Virus record (IMG/VR): IMGVR_UViG_3300020185_002070
Span: 1-35,974 of that record
Length of the DNA stretch: 35,974 nt
Direction: 5' to 3' (one strand)
Source of the DNA: a virus
Below, piece after piece: positions 33,827 to 35,974 of this stretch. The notes beneath the pieces were generated by a model. That model was not told where the DNA came from and searched no databases. It was given only the letters and a program-made list of their open reading frames with translations. Both the position numbers and the translations under genes were made by a program. Each line of letters opens with the position of its first letter. The first letter of the stretch is position 1.

Positions 33827-35970
33827 TATCTAAGAGTAATTTTGTGGTCGTTCAACTTAGCCTGAAGCTCAGCACTCCGCAAACCCATTTTATGTTTCTT
33901 ACCTGTAGGATCAGTAATAGTCACTGTACCTCCTTCTGCTGTTGTTAGATCCGCAGATATAGTACCTCTCTGAGATGGATCGTTTTTGGAATACCAAGGT
34001 ACCTCATCTATAGTTTCCATTCCCTCAACCTGATAAGTAAGGAATTCATTTATGATACTACCCCCGAATCCATTATAGTATTCATTCAAAGATGGAATTT
34101 CCTGCTGGCTGCTCGGTCCCACTGGTATTATAATAGATCTTGCTCCCTTAGAAGTACTTATTCCAATACGCATCATAGGGCCTGTAGCAAGAGTAGCACC
34201 TTCTGATATACCATGGTTAGCATATTCTAAATCACTAATACCCTCTACCCCATCAAACTCCTCAGTCTGAAGAAGTTCTTCCAATGTTATAGGTTCACCC
34301 GTGTCTCTATTGATAACCATCTGCATAGGACTAAATCCAGCACTGAAGTGATTTTTAATCTCCTTGTTAACATTAGGATCTGCACCAAGAGATGTTGGAT
34401 CAACAAACTGTACTGTTCTAGTAGTAGTACCCCCAACAGGACTTTCAAGATTAAGGTTTGACATGTAGTCCCTAAGTTCTCTCTTAGCTGCATTCAGTTT
34501 CATAGTTCGAGTTAATGCTGCTCCTTCTTCCATCTGGAACTGAGATGCACTTGTGGCTGTAACTGGGGATATAGAGGTCAGGCTCTCAATCCTGCTCTGC
34601 AGTTCTCTGTATTCATCTGTGTCAAAAACTACTTCAGGTGAAGTTTTGTACAGGTCCATGAAGAGGTTGTGCATCATATCTGACTCTCTCGTAGCATCAC
34701 GAACCTGTTGAGCAAACTCCATCTTACCCTCCTGGCTCATGGTATTGAACTCAGGACTATTGTAAGTCTCCATGAGTGAGGATAGGGTAGTATCAGCTTC
34801 TTCTATTTTAACATATAAGTCACCAGCGTCTTCACCCCCAAGCCTGTTATACGTTATTGCGTTATCTCGTATTTTAAGAGCTGTACTTTCTGATGCATCC
34901 TTCAGGCGCTGCTTGTACTGAGCCATCCACTTCTGGTCATAGCCCTGCTTGGAAGAGTCTACAACGTTCATGGAAGTCTTAGCATTGATAGCTGCCATGA
35001 TTGGGGTATTGATAAGCTGATCACGTTGAGCTTGAACGAGCTTAGAGCGCATATCATCTATTTTACCACCTTCTACCATAGACTGAAGATCACCTGCATC
35101 TTTAGTAGCTTGGTCTATCCTGTTCTGCAGTGCAGCTTTCTCCTCAGGAGTTTTAGCATTTGCCAAAGCTGATCTAGCAGCATCTGCTCTACCAGCTTGG
35201 ACTTTAATCATTTCACCTACACTCTCAGCAACTTCCTCATCATCCATTTGAGCAGTACGTATCTGACCCTTACGAGTGTAATACCCTATTACTGCAGGGT
35301 CATTGGTAACTCCAGCAAGTGCTGCTGATACTTTGTCTGCAGAAATATACTTCTCTCCCTGCTCAGTCTCTACAGTCAAGCTTCCATCAGGTCCAGCCCC
35401 AAGTACTTTACGTACCTCTTTCCAACTATCTGGCTCAACATTAGACAATGCCTTGTTTATCATGTCCTGAATCCCAGGATTCTGGTATACAGTCTTACCA
35501 CTAAAGTATCCTGTAGCCTCCCCGTTTTCATCGTATGACAATCCTTTGTACCCCATAGTAGACAGCAGAATATTACCACTAGCATCTTCTGCATCAATCT
35601 TACCTTTCTCAAGCAGATCACCTACTGTAGTTTGGTATGCAGTGTACAGCTGTTGGTTTTGAGATATAGGAGCAGCTTTCTTTTGAAACTCTGTAGAAGC
35701 TCTATTTACTGCAGAAGTAAAGTTTGACAAGTTCCCGTAGGAAGCTTTCCCAACTATAGCTTGAAGTGCTTTGTCAGAGGTAGTAAGCAATTCTCTCCTA
35801 AGCTGTTGATCTCCTTCAAAAGGAGCAGCCTTAAGTTTTGCAGCCTCTTGCCTAATAGCTTCGGAGTTCATAAGATTATCCATATGGCGTTGATACGCCT
35901 TGTCCAAGCCTTCAGGGGTAGGATCTACATACCCGCTAATGACTTGACCAAACTGAGCTTTCTTTCTCAT
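33826..35970 (-). CDS. Probable virion cargo or structural protein, 714 residues
   Basis: The gene lies directly upstream of the giant gene; its stop and the giant start share a base (TAATG), so the two are translationally coupled. The product begins MRKKAQFGQVISG and is mostly alpha-helical and charged. It has coiled-coil-like stretches (about 255-325, ARSALANAKTPEEKAALQ) and a beta-rich C-terminal third (about 510-714). No signal peptide, membrane segment or catalytic motif is seen. In crAss-like phages, genes next to the giant polymerase encode proteins packaged with it in the capsid, so a cargo or ejection role is inferred by position. The start ATG is 4 nt from the window edge, so its promoter is not visible. 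Confidence 0.82.
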   Translation of the reverse strand: MRKKAQFGQVISGYVDPTPEGLDKAYQRHMDNLMNSEAIRQEAAKLKAAPFEGDQQLRRELLTTSDKALQAIVGKASYGNLSNFTSAVNRASTEFQKKAAPISQNQQLYTAYQTTVGDLLEKGKIDAEDASGNILLSTMGYKGLSYDENGEATGYFSGKTVYQNPGIQDMINKALSNVEPDSWKEVRKVLGAGPDGSLTVETEQGEKYISADKVSAALAGVTNDPAVIGYYTRKGQIRTAQMDDEEVAESVGEMIKVQAGRADAARSALANAKTPEEKAALQNRIDQATKDAGDLQSMVEGGKIDDMRSKLVQAQRDQLINTPIMAAINAKTSMNVVDSSKQGYDQKWMAQYKQRLKDASESTALKIRDNAITYNRLGGEDAGDLYVKIEEADTTLSSLMETYNSPEFNTMSQEGKMEFAQQVRDATRESDMMHNLFMDLYKTSPEVVFDTDEYRELQSRIESLTSISPVTATSASQFQMEEGAALTRTMKLNAAKRELRDYMSNLNLESPVGGTTTRTVQFVDPTSLGADPNVNKEIKNHFSAGFSPMQMVINRDTGEPITLEELLQTEEFDGVEGISDLEYANHGISEGATLATGPMMRIGISTSKGARSIIIPVGPSSQQEIPSLNEYYNGFGGSIINEFLTYQVEGMETIDEVPWYSKNDPSQRGTISADLTTAEGGTVTITDPTGKKHKMGLRSAELQAKLNDHKITLR

Positions 35971-35974
35971 TTTT

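Noticed and set aside
1-35974. TAG reassigned to glutamine, as in some crAss-like phages
   Set aside because: TAG ends genes at 4818-4820, 11279-11281 and 17762-17764, the last two inside terminators, and no suppressor tRNA is seen; the standard code fits.
1-35974. CRISPR array, integrase or att site
   Set aside because: No evenly spaced direct repeats and no recombinase were found; the genes indicate a virulent-type phage block.

Overview
The window looks like a piece of a crAss-like phage genome (order Crassvirales), which implies a Bacteroidota host. Three things point there. (1) A giant 5346-residue protein carries a DFDID motif inside a GSDFDIDKMF context, the catalytic signature of the virion-packaged RNA polymerases of crAss-like phages. 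(2) The forward block holds the replication set typical of these phages: family A DNA polymerase, DnaA-C-like protein, SF2 helicase, DnaB, Sak4-like ATPase, SSB, TOPRIM primase, PD-(D/E)XK nuclease, rIIA/rIIB, 5'-3' exonuclease and uracil-DNA glycosylase. (3) Start codons lack Shine-Dalgarno sequences and sit in A/T-rich leaders, as in Bacteroidota, and one intergenic site matches the Bacteroidota -7 promoter element. All three stop codons end genes, so the standard code is in use.

Layout. 1-4310, plus strand: a terminator; an unrecognised 197-residue protein followed by a strong bulged hairpin; a DUF1287-type lipoprotein that is probably a wall hydrolase; a small ORF; DNA polymerase; two small ORFs; a tRNA-Arg(TCT); a small membrane protein; terminator(s); and a tRNA with anticodon CAT, probably Ile2. 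4326-11281, plus strand: DnaA-C-like protein, two small overlapping ORFs, SF2 helicase, two unknowns, DnaB helicase, Sak4-like ATPase, a small acidic protein, SSB, a hairpin, primase and nuclease, closed by a terminator. 11298-17764, plus strand: rIIA, rIIB, 5'-3' exonuclease, an unknown, UDG and an Nmad1/DUF1599 protein, closed by a terminator shared with the opposite strand. 17786-35970, minus strand: a 714-residue protein and then the giant protein, translationally coupled. The giant gene alone fills about 45% of the window.

How it fits together. The plus strand is a compact replication, recombination and nucleotide-hygiene cassette. Genes overlap by a few to over 100 nt, and the two tRNAs suit the AGA and AUA codons the phage uses. 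The minus strand probably encodes proteins packaged in the capsid and injected. The giant product appears to join hydrophobic segments, a RecB-like nuclease, two zincin-like metallopeptidase domains, an RNA polymerase core and a long C-terminal region with further hydrophobic helices. Because it contains protease-like domains, a polyprotein that is cut during virion assembly is an attractive but unproven reading.

All family assignments come from reading motifs by eye; no database search was run. No gene-free stretch exceeds 300 bases.
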